Assembly: GCF_022539665.2 (NCBI RefSeq)
Contig: NC_081334.1
Location: 1,674,001-1,738,000 of the forward strand
DNA: 64,000 bases
Source of the DNA: Daphnia carinata
Taxonomy: Eukaryota > Arthropoda > Branchiopoda > Diplostraca > Daphniidae
Direction: 5' to 3'
Position 1 is the stretch's first letter. The number at the start of each line of letters is the position of its first letter. Positions 46,229-56,250 of this stretch are shown here, in pieces. The notes beneath the pieces were generated by a model. It searched no databases. It was given only the letters and a program-made list of their open reading frames with translations, and was not told the DNA's origin. Made by a program: the position numbers and the translations under genes.

Positions 46229-49200
46229 CAGCAAAATCCATCAATGAATTACCTATTTTATTTTTCTTTTGTTTTACCCATAATCTTTTACCCATTGAAT
46301 AATTTGTTCACATATCGGATTCTATACTGCTTTTGGGTTCACTTCTGTACCTCTTTCCCCAAGTTGACCTCATTACGTGTTCCTATCCATGCGTTGAGGC
46401 TCACTTGATTATAATTTTTGTTCTTTAAATTTTGTGTCCAATTTTCATTCTGAGCGACGCCCAAATAATTTTGAAGAAATACAGATTTTGGTACGGTTGG
46501 TTAAGTATTTCACAATTGGCACGGATTTGTGTGTGTGTGTGTGTGTTACTGATGTTGGTGGACCTACTGCACGAGAGCCGCAACATGAATTTATCTTTCC
46601 CAACAATACATAATTTACCATTGTAAACCCGAAAGACAACCAGCCATCTCCTTGTTTTAATTTGGTTTTTGCATAGTATCTTCCTGTGCGAGAGAAAACT
46701 AAAAAGTTGTGTCTTAAATTGAATTCGCCGCCCATTTTGAAATATGTGGCAACGTTGCTTGAGTTTTGTGAACCGCCATCAGTCGCCATTTGCTAGTTCA
46801 TTGTCGTGTGTGAAACATGTGGTGTGCATCTGACGGGCGAAATATTGGACACATCAGGCAGCAATGGTAAAGTAATACTTGAGTGAATGTTTCGTGAAGA
46901 AAACATTGTTAACCAAAGACATTGATTCTAATTCTAACAAAAACATTGTTCCACAAGAAACTTTAATTTGAGAATACCTAACAATATTTGAAACTCCTTT
47001 TCAAATTACAAAATGAATGGCACATTATTAATAAGAAACTATAAGAAGTAATTCTTTTCATGCTGAGTCATTGTTTGTTTCTTTCTAAATTTTAGGGAAT
47101 ATCACAAGTTGTGAACAAGATGTGGTGCCTTGGCCCTCGTTCTCTCATCTCCATGCCAGATGGCCATTAAGAAGGATCATAAATGTGTGGCAATATCATT
47201 CTTCCATATTCCACTATTGTATTATTCTTTGCCATTATTTTCATCTCATACCATGAACACAAGAAGAATTTATTTGCTTGCCATCATGGATGGTAACTCG
47301 TGTCCTTAAAAGTAAGCATGACAGGCACATTGAGATAATGGTTATTGCTACATTCTTGCTTTTTAAAAAAGGCATCAAGCCAAACTGGTCAACCATGCAT
47401 TAGGCTTTGTACTTTTTTAAAAATTAGAATTAATGAAATAAAACAAAGCTTGTCATTTCAATCATTTCAGGATTGTGGAGACAAACATTGTGGTTCTAGC
47501 GGTTTCCTTAGTTAGGCAAGTCGTTTAATAATGCTTGGTATTACAACTATTTTTTAAATTATTTTTAATTAAAATTTTTTCATTCACGACATTTGCAGGT
47601 TCTGAGCAGTGAGAAACGATTGTTGCTGATGTGGAGTTTTGTAACGGTGGACCCCACAGTCTATGACAGAAACAAGTAGGACAGAAAATTCCATCTTCAT
47701 CAATAACAAAAGAAAAAGGAGGTTTGCATTTTAAGGTTAGGTTAGAAACAAAACAACAATAAAACCATTTGCTGATACTACCTTTCATACATAGTTATCA
47801 CAAATAGGAGCAGTACATATTGGCAGCCATGTAGCTTTGTAGTTGCTTCGAAGAATTTTTTTCCTTGTCTGGTGATTGGTTGGTAACGTTGCCCATTCTA
47901 TTGTTAACTTTTTTCTCTAGGGTAATGCTATAAAACATTTATTTTAGGACTTTGAATACCTCCTATCCTTATAGCCATGGAACACTTGACATTTGACTCC
48001 ATTTACACTTGCAGAAACAAAAACGAACATGTTTGCAACAAGTATTTTTTGTGACCATGAAACAAAAAATTGTGAATTTTTTTTAAGTACCTATATTTAG
48101 AAGACATCTAACGGAGGAATTGCTTGTTACTGAGTACTCTACTGAACTGTCAATTTGTTCGTTGTCAGGGGGCTATATCGAGTTTGGTTGCCATAATGAT
48201 GGTTGCCTCGCGAATTGGAAATGCTTTGCCGAATCCCAGTATATTGCCAAGTGTGCCATATTGTCATAATCATTTTTCTTCTTAGGATGGTTACCAATGT
48301 GCAGTTGAATTCTGAAAGGTAAAAGCACAAGTTCTTGGTGAAAACTTGTTGTGCAGCATACCACGCCATTAATAGCTTATTGAAAAGTTCTGGTTACTTT
48401 CTGCTTTGTTTCCAGGTTTTGTCTGATGTGCTATATTTAAAGAACTGATGTTCGCACCAGCTTGATGGGAAAAATTCATTTCCAATGTGGTAGGAGATTT
48501 ATCTAGAATTGCATTAACATTCTAATTAAACATGAGAAATTTTCTGGGGCACAGGGAAACTTGGATTTATTTGGTGATAGTCAGATGGTTTTCCTGAAGT
48601 TGCAGTTTGAAATAACCTTTCAAAGCCTAAACTCATCTTCATAGAAAGGGACTTGTAAGTAAACAAGAAGCATTTTCTGCTTTTTTGCTAACTATATCTA
48701 ACCTACATAATTTTCTGTTCAATAGTTAATGTTGTTTTTGTTTTTTTAATAGAGGTGAAAAGTAATGCTGGCTCTGTAAATGTTCTTGGTTTGGGGCAAG
48801 ACGTTGAATAAATTGTGATGATTGGATGGACAACATGGAATTCCTACACTTTATTCATATTCCCCAAACGGTATTTAAAATTCAAAAATTGAAGTGCATA
48901 TCTGGGCTCCCTTCCTTTCCGTAGCCCCGTTTCCCCTTGACTCGTAATAAGCCCGTAGGGGGTCATGCCCCTACTGTACGGTATATTTAAAAATAACATA
49001 TACCGAGGTTTGGAGGGCTCTGGCCGGAAAGGGGACGTGGGGGTCCGCTTAGTCCGATGATGTGTTCACGGAGGGCGACGTGGCTACCCACAAATCCGAA
49101 CTAAAGGTTAATCGCTCCAGTAAAAATGTTCCATATCTTCGGCTCTTCTTCCGGCTTCTCTTAGCCAATCACCGGGTAATCTCCCCGGTGGGTCAACAAG

Positions 49201-49400
49201 GCAGCGTCTCCCCCTGCCTGGGTTGACGGCAACTTTTGAAAGGGCTATTGTGCCTTTTTAAAGTTGCAGAAATAATTCTAATGTGCAGAGAATTGTCAAT
49301 AAAAATTTTTTTATAAAATATTTTTTGCAAAATTTGTTTCTTTCATTGTCTGTGTTCGCTGTGTTCAAACATTACATTTATCAGCTTTTTTTTATTTATT
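46229..49400. other. Left-arm DNA without recognised gene
   Basis: Open frames shared by both arms lie at 46445-46789 (-, starting MATDGGSQNSSNVATYFKMG), 47525-47788 (-) and 48139-48369 (-). None has a domain I know. A (GT)n run at about 46528-46547 differs in length between arms and changes the C-terminal frame of the first. A GC-richer block at 48900-49260 (CCGTTTCCCC, GGGGTCCGCTTAGTCCGATG, CCGGGTAATCTCCCCGGTG) looks transposon-derived. Spliced-looking text near 46860 and 47095-47170 (GISQVVNKMWCLGPRSLISM) may be exon remnants. Confidence 0.35.
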
Positions 49401-49469
49401 TAGCTTGCTCAATTCACCTTTATTGTTTTTGCCACCTTTGATGGTAAGCATTGTTTCCATTGGTTTATC

Positions 49470-49700
49470 GTTTATCTGGGATTTGAACCACAAACCTACA
49501 GTATTCCAGTACAGCGCGCTACCATTGCGACATAACTGTCTGTGTCTGTGTAGTTTAGATTTTGATGCCTATGTTAAAATAAGTTCGTCATTAGGTTATT
49601 ATGGAATGCCTATCATGGTAAAAACAAGTTATAGATGGCATAATGGCAAAGCTACTGATTAGCATGCTAGAATACTTGGGTTCGATCCCCATATCATTCA
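49470..49700. repeat. Two tRNA-derived SINE-like units, left arm
   Basis: On the minus strand, box-A-like GTCGCAATGGTAGCGC (about 49516-49531) and box-B GGTTCAAATCCC (about 49478-49489) sit at tRNA spacing. On the plus strand, TGGCATAATGGC (49636-49647) and GGGTTCGATCCC (49678-49689) do the same. Neither gives a full cloverleaf that I can verify, so these are called pol III-derived repeats rather than tRNA genes. Both are mirrored in the right arm. Confidence 0.55.
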
Positions 49701-49886
49701 ATAAAACAACTAAAGAAATAAATAATGTAATAAGAATAAAAAATAAAAGCGAATAAGAAATGAATAATGAAATATAAAGATAAATAATGTTACAAAGCAT
49801 TTTATTTTCCCTCCTTCCACCCACAAATCCACCACTATACATATTCCACATAATACATACAACAGTACATACATAAATACACTTAC

Positions 49887-50206
49887 AACTAACCCGTTGG
49901 CTGCCACGCCATCTAAACTACGGTTGCTACGTCGCTATCATAGGGATAGCGACCAAGGGGGACTGAGGATAGTCCGGGCTGAAACGGCGATGAGACCTTT
50001 CCGGAAAGGCACATCCCAGGTCTACATCGCCGTCTCGAACAAGGGATTCCCTAATGGTGCCTTGCCTGGGGCCATTCGGCCAATTTTGGGCAGTGGCGCT
50101 GCTCCACCCCATGGTAGATAGACCATGGCGCAGAACAGCGCGGCCCGTCCCTGTCAAGCTACAAAAAAAAGGGGATAAAAGGAGGGTGGCAGCCAACGGG
50201 TTAGTT
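49887..50206. mobile_element. Terminal-inverted-repeat element (MITE-like), left copy
   Basis: A 320-bp element is bounded by 21-bp inverted repeats, AACTAACCCGTTGGCTGCCA(C) at 49887-49907 and its reverse complement at 50186-50206. The interior is GC-richer and holds short internal palindromes (CGCTATCATAGGGATAGCG, CTTTCCGGAAAGG) and no transposase. Ends of the form TAACCC..GGGTTA recall piggyBac-type termini with a TTAA-like target, but the exact duplication is unclear. A mirror copy is at 55514-55833. Confidence 0.75.
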
Positions 50207-50245
50207 AATACTTAACATTACAAAACACACACACAATACCAAAAA

Positions 50246-50578
50246 ACGAGGCGAAGACACGGCGACCACGAAGCGAAGACGGGACGACGGGCGAGGCGAA
50301 GGCGGGGCGACCACGAGGCGAAGAAGGAATGACCGGCGAGGCGTAGACGGGACGACGGGCGAGGCGAAGACGGGACGCTGGGCGAGGCGAAGACAGGGCG
50401 ACGGGCGAGGCGAAGACGGGGCGGCGGGCGAAGCGAAGACAGGACGACGGGCGAAGCGAAAACGGGACAACGGGCGAGGCGAAGACGGGACGACGGGCGA
50501 GGTGAAGACGGGACGACGGGCGAGGCGAAGACCAGAAGACAGGCGAAGCGAAGACGGAATGACGGGCGTGGAGAAGAG
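50246..50578. repeat. GC-rich 23-bp minisatellite, left copy
   Basis: About 14 units of 23 bp share the core GACGGGCGAGGCGAAGACG with small variants. Because 23 is not divisible by three, each frame cycles through all phases. The three minus-strand frames are open and read the same 23-residue peptide (RLRLARRPVFASP and so on), so these frames are not evidence of genes. The array is about 67 bp shorter than the right copy, close to three units. Confidence 0.85.
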
Positions 50579-51392
50579 GAAGAAGGTTTTGTTCTATATC
50601 GTAAATGTAAAGAAAAAGAATTACTTGGTGGGAAATATAAGATTGTTGATGTAGCCAAATGTATGAAAGCAATTTGACTTACTTCTGTTGTCCAATGGCT
50701 AGAAATACTGTAGGGCCAGCAAATAGGCAGCAGACGGCAAAGAGTTGGCAGTCCTACGGTTGAATATTGAATTTATAAAACAAGCAAACTATACTAGGCA
50801 CGAGAAAAATTTACGAATACCAATAGAAATTGTGTTGAGGTACATGTCTATGTCTGTTGGTAGGCTAAGTAGAGATTACAACTGCCGAAATGGCTGTTGT
50901 TACAGTTGGCACTGCAGCATAAGAAGAATTTGGTGCACTAGTTAGATTACAATTGACAGAAGACCATGAGCGGGTAAAGATTAGAAGAATAATATTATGG
51001 TATTCCTACCCACAGTATTTGCATCATTCATGACATTCCTCAACGGAAAGTATCCATTACAAATGAAGTTTCATGAGCTGAACCTTAAAAGCAAAATCCG
51101 TGAGTGACATTCTGATAACAAAACATTAGTCTTATACCTCTCAATGAGCACCAGAATAGTTTGATGAATGCAACATAATGGGTTGTGAATAGTTTTTTGG
51201 TTTGACAGCTGACATAGTTGATTACAAGACATGTAACATAAAAACCAAGCACTTTGTGGGCTTCACTTGCAAAACACACTTTAGGACGAAAACACACAGA
51301 ACCACCATTAGATTTGTTTGAATTTTCCCTTGGAATATGACATACTTCACAAAAACTTTCGAACACAGGTTTCATTACCCCCCCAGTCACCA
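50579..51392. other. Inner end of left arm, no recognised gene
   Basis: An open frame at 51085-51411 (-; VMKPVFESFCEVCHIPRENS) is mirrored at 54260-54568 (+). A shorter one at 50745-50945 (+) is mirrored at 54708-54908. I do not recognise either. Their near-identity between arms follows from the palindrome and does not show selection. Confidence 0.35.
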
Positions 51393-51535
51393 CGATAGTA
51401 TAACTACACAAAGGTTAGAAGTTAATTTTGATATGTAACAGGTAATGGGATAATGGGACATATCCCCTTGTTTGGACTTAGAAAATTTTTCAAGTAGGTG
51501 CAGCCTTTATTTTTGGTGACGCCTATTGCCCCACA

Positions 51536-51921
51536 GATTCCGGGGGGCAATAGACAAAAATGCTATTGCCCCCCGGAATCCAGATGGCACTGCTGGCGAG
51601 GCTATTTTAACGACAGCTATGGTACCTAACCCCTAGCCTAACCTAACCTAATTAACTTAACTTAATTTAACTTACCTAACCCAACCAAACCTCACCTAAC
51701 TTAACCTAATTAACTTAACTTATCTAACCTAACCTAACCTAACCTAACCTAACCTAACCTAACCTTACCTTCCTTAGCCTATTATAAAAAAATTATTTAT
51801 TATCACTTTCTGCAACGCATTCTACAAAAGAAAAGGCGCACAGGTATCCGTTGCCAGCGCCATCTGGATTCCGGGGGGCAATAGACAAAATGCTATTACC
51901 CCCCGGATTCTGGGGGGCAAT
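51536..51921. mobile_element. Inverted-repeat-bounded element enclosing the telomere-like array
   Basis: Perfect 26-bp inverted repeats at 51563-51588 (CTATTGCCCCCCGGAATCCA then GATGGC) and 51859-51884 face each other. Each has a further copy of the GGGGGGCAATAG end just outside (51536-51553 and 51891-51921), making nested hairpins. The interior is the CCTAA-rich tract plus about 80 bp of AT-rich DNA. No transposase is present. It looks like a small foldback or MITE-type element carrying telomere repeats. Confidence 0.7.
51624..51776. repeat. Interstitial telomere-like CCTAA (TTAGG) array
   Basis: A run of about 150 bp is made of CCTAA units and near variants (TTAACTTAA, CCAACCAAACC). A pure stretch of about ten uninterrupted units lies at 51724-51773. 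CCTAA is the C-strand of TTAGG, the standard arthropod telomere repeat. All units point the same way, so the G-strand is on the minus strand. Confidence 0.88.
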
Positions 51922-54900
51922 AGATTTTTCCTTTATTTTTTATTCAATATCGGCCACTAAGCGTCTCTCACTATAGGTAACCTGGACCACAAATAGCCTT
52001 CAGCCGAGATAGGCCGTTATAACGAAGAGTTGTCTCACCATACTAATACACCATGACCGAAGGGCGATGATTTCGAAATATGGCAGATGTTGATCGGTTA
52101 ACTAATTATGACTATATCTACCTACACTACTAACAGCTGACTATCTGTCGAGCGTGCCGGTGTGATTTGTCCGTGGCAGAAGCAGTCTAGGAAGTCAACG
52201 TAATATAGTGCCGTCTCATCCATTATTTTAGATGACATCCTTTATGTCACATCAATGAAAATTCTAATCCTTCTGATAGATTTACCCAACTGTGAGCAAG
52301 ACTCAGCTTCGGGAATGTAAGCCCTCAGCAGATACAACAACGAGTCATATTCAAGTTGTAGCACAAAGTTCGTACAGCCGTGATTATTCCCGAACACCTA
52401 TGCAGAAGTAGATGTTTGGCAGGTAAATTGTACAATAAAATCCCATAAATATCAATCTAATGGATAGATTTTTCCATCCAGGCTTTGCAGCAACTGCCAT
52501 ATAGCTTCTTTTTGCACGATGGAACAAGGATTCTCTTATCATCATCAAATATGTTACACATGGTAATGCATTTCTACAGAGTTAGCTTAATTTTCTAACT
52601 TTAATCAAACATTTGCCATATTAGGCAGAACCCTGCTGAAAGAAAGCAGGGACATGACAAATAGGTCTTTGGAAAATGTCTACCCCAAGAGTAATGAATA
52701 CACTTGTCTTCTTACCATAAACCAGCTGTAGGATAAAATTTGATGTACTATCAAAATATTTCACTCTTTTTTATTAGTAAAATGCAACACAACTTAATTG
52801 TTCTTTTTCTCTCTTTTAGGGTTTCCCGGGTAAAACTATGTTGCTAATGTAATGTTACTGATACTTGCTAATCTGTCCAGCAGTCATTTTCACGGATGAT
52901 CAAATCAGGAGGCTAAGAAGAATTATATGTCTAATATTGAATTTTTGGATGGGCTTACCCAACATTTTTTCATTAGCTTATAGAACGGCCAGCCAATGAC
53001 ACAATTTAACTGTTTGATAACTTTTTGGAAGGACATTATATGACGGAGGATCAGCCATTCAAAGTGGCATTTTATGGTTGATATTTCAACTACTCATTTT
53101 TGTTTGTAGTGAACACATACATTCTTCAATAACAAAACAAAAAAATGTTTTGCTTTCTAGATTGGGCTGAATCACATTTCTGTTATTCTGTGGCTGAGAG
53201 ATGGACTGATACTGATTAACTTTTTTTGCGTAATCAATTTTTTTCGTTATTTTTGTTAAAATTCCAGTCTGCATTGGTTCTGTTATGCGGACAAATAGCT
53301 TATCTTTTTTTTTAAGGTTGTAATTGGATAGTGTAAAGCTGATTAGATTCATTTAGGTGTTCATTTTACTGTGAACTATCAATATTTTGCATTCCATATA
53401 ATCATGATTCCCAGTGAAAAATTGAAGTGCTGGAAAACAAAATTAATTTTCTTTACAATTTGATTTCAGGGTATCTTTAGATTTTTATAGTTTTGAGTTT
53501 ATTCAAGAGTCTGCAAGATCTTTGTTGACTTCCTCATTCAGATATGGCCTGCCGACGATTTCACAGCCTCACGCAATTAAAGAACGTATAACAAAAAGTA
53601 AGTGATCTAAAGTAATAACGCAATGCAATGTTTTCTAACTATACCATTCAAAACGAAATTCCAGGCCAAAATGATCTATTCGGAGCAGAAAAGTGAAGGT
53701 GTATCCATTTAATTGAAATAGGCACACGGTAACGCACAATCGATGTTTTGACTCAGTGGAGAATTTTTTCCGTGGAACATATGGCCGAAATACTATCGCA
53801 GCTGTTCAAGAAAGAAAATTGTATTGTCAGAAGACTTAATTTTTACTAGCTCGAAATCCAGAGATGTGTGAAGTTGCAACATTTCTAGATGTGAAGTGCA
53901 ATTGTTAGCTTATTGTTGAACTGTGAACCCAAATTATGTATTTTCCTAGAAATATCTAGGTTTTTGGATAAATAAATGGAAGACAGTGAAAAAAAAAACC
54001 GGGCTCAAAAACATGTTAAATCGCTATGTTTTTAAAATGCTGTTCATGGTTTTGATCGCTACATTTGTTTAAATAAGTTGAAATGGTACACCCCCCCCAC
54101 CCCCATATTTGTCATTCACGTTCGGTTCACGCTCAAGAAGTTTGTTAAAAGAGTTCACATCAGTGCAGTTCCCGTCTCGAAAAAACAAGATTTTCAATTT
54201 TTATGAATATTTCGGTTATTAATTGGAAAACAAGATGACGCTGCTGTGCTACTGTTCACTTGGTGACTGTGGGGGTAATGAAACCTGTGTTCGAAAGTTT
54301 TTGTGAAGTATGTCATATTCCAAGGGAAAATTCAAACAAATCTAATGGTGGTTCTGTGTGTTTTCGTCCTAAAGTGTGTTTTGCAAGTGAAGCCCACAAA
54401 GTGCTTGGTTTTTATGTTACATGTCTTGTAATCAACTATGTCAGCTGTCAAACCAAAAAACTATTCACAACCCATTATGTTGCATTCATCAAACTATTCT
54501 GGTGCTCATTGAGAGGTATAAGACTAATGTTTTGTTATCAGAATGTCACTCACGGATTTTGCTTTTAAGGTTCAGCTCATGAAACTTCATTTGTAATGGA
54601 TACTTTCCGTTGAGGAATGTCATGAATGATGCAAATACTGTGGGTAGGAATACCATAATATTATTCTTCTAATCTTTACCCGCTCATGGTCTTCTGTCAA
54701 TTGTAATCTAACTAGTGCACCAAATTCTTCTTATGCTGCAGTGCCAACTGTAACAACAGCCATTTCGGCAGTTGTAATCTCTACTTAGCCTACCAACAGA
54801 CATAGACATGTACCTCAACACAATTTCTATTGGTATTCGTAAATTTTTCTCGTGCCTAGTATAGTTTGCTTGTTTTATAAATTCAATATTCAACCGTAGG

Positions 54901-55079
54901 ACTGCCAACTCTTTGCCGTCTGCTGCCTATTTGCTGGCCCTACAGTATTTCTAGCCATTGGACAACAGAAGTAAGTCAAATTGCTTTCATACATTTGGCT
55001 ACATCAACAATCTTATATTTCCCACCAAGTAATTCTTTTTCTTTACATTTACGATATAGAACAAACCTTCTTCCTCTTC

Positions 55080-55474
55080 TCCACGCCCGTCATTCCGTCT
55101 TCGCTTCGCCTGTCTTCTGGTCTTCGCCTCGCCCGTCGTCCCGTCTTCACCTCGCCCGTCGTCCCGTCTTCGCCTCGCCCGTTGTCCCGTTTTCGCTTCG
55201 CCCGTCGTCCTGTCTTCGCTTCGCCCGCCGCCCCGTCTTCGCCTCGCCCGTCGCCCCGTCTTCGCCTCGCCCGTCGCCCCGTCTTCGCCTCGCCCGTCGC
55301 CCTGTCTTCGCCTCGCCCAGCGTCCCGTCTTCGCCTCGCCCGTCGTCCCGTCTACGCCTCGCCGGTCATTCCTTCTTCGCCTCGTGGTCGCCCCGCCTTC
55401 GCCTCGCCCGTCGTCCCGTCTTCGCTTCGTGGTCGCCGTGTTTTCGCTTCGTGGTCGCCGTGTCTTCGCCTCGT
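55080..55474. repeat. GC-rich 23-bp minisatellite, right copy
   Basis: This array of about 17 units with core CGTCTTCGCCTCGCCCGTC is the mirror of 50246-50578 and about three units longer. Overlapping open frames at 54981-55502 and 54995-55519 are products of the repeat. Confidence 0.85.
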
Positions 55475-55513
55475 TTTTTGGTATTGTGTGTGTGTTTTGT
55501 AATGTTAAGTATT

Positions 55514-55833
55514 AACTAACCCGTTGGCTGCCACCCTCCTTTTATCCCCTTTTTTTTGTAGCTTGACAGGGACGGGCCGCGCTGTTCTGCGCCATGGTCT
55601 ATCTACCATGGGGTGGAGCAGCGCCACTGCCCAAAATTGGCCGAATGGCCCCAGGCAAGGCACCATTAGGGAATCCCTTGTTCGAGACGGCGATGTAGAC
55701 CTGGGATGTGCCTTTCCGGAAAGGTCTCATCGCCGTTTCAGCCCGGACTGTCCTCAGTCCCCCTTGGTCGCTATCCCTATGATAGCGACGTAGCAACCGT
55801 AGTTTAGATGGCGTGGCAGCCAACGGGTTAGTT
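55514..55833. mobile_element. Terminal-inverted-repeat element (MITE-like), right copy
   Basis: This is the mirror of 49887-50206, with the same 21-bp inverted ends and one visible substitution inside (GGACTGTCC where the left arm implies GGACTATCC). It has no coding capacity. Confidence 0.75.
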
Positions 55834-56019
55834 GTAAGTGTATTTATGTATGTACTGTTGTATGTATTATGTGGAATATGTATAGTGGTGGATTTGTGGG
55901 TGGAAGGAGGGAAAATAAAATGCTTTGTAACATTATTTATCTTTATATTTCATTATTCATTTCTTATTCGCTTTTATTTTTTATTCTTATTACATTATTT
56001 ATTTCTTTAGTTGTTTTAT

Positions 56020-56250
56020 TGAATGATATGGGGATCGAACCCAAGTATTCTAGCATGCTAATCAGCAGCTTTGCCATTATGCCATCTATAACTTGTTTTT
56101 ACCATGATAGGCATTCCATAATAACCTAATGACGAACTTATTTTAACATAGGCATCAAAATCTAAACTACACAGACACAGACAGTTATGTCGCAATGGTA
56201 GCGCGCTGTACTGGAATACTATAGGTTTGTGGTTCAAATCCCAGATAAAC
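56020..56250. repeat. Two tRNA-derived SINE-like units, right arm
   Basis: This is the mirror of 49470-49700. B-box-like GGGATCGAACCC (minus-strand unit) lies at about 56031-56042, and a plus-strand unit with ATGGTAGCGCGC and GGTTCAAATCCC lies at about 56193-56243. Confidence 0.55.

Larger units (their letters stand above)
51393..54260. other. Single-copy spacer (loop) of the palindrome
   Basis: These 2868 bp separate the two arms and have no mirror partner. They contain the telomere-like array and its bracket repeats (listed separately). The remaining AT-rich DNA has only weak coding-like text, for example TQLRECKPSADTTTSHIQVV at about 52301-52360. I see no gene that I can support. A C-rich run lies at about 54091-54103. 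Confidence 0.6.

Noticed and set aside
49470-49700. Functional tRNA genes
   Set aside because: A and B boxes are present, but acceptor and anticodon stems do not pair in a way I can verify, so they are called SINE-like.
54981-55519. Long open frames of 173-174 codons in the right minisatellite
   Set aside because: They are translations of a 23-bp repeat that is open in every frame, with no start context or domain.
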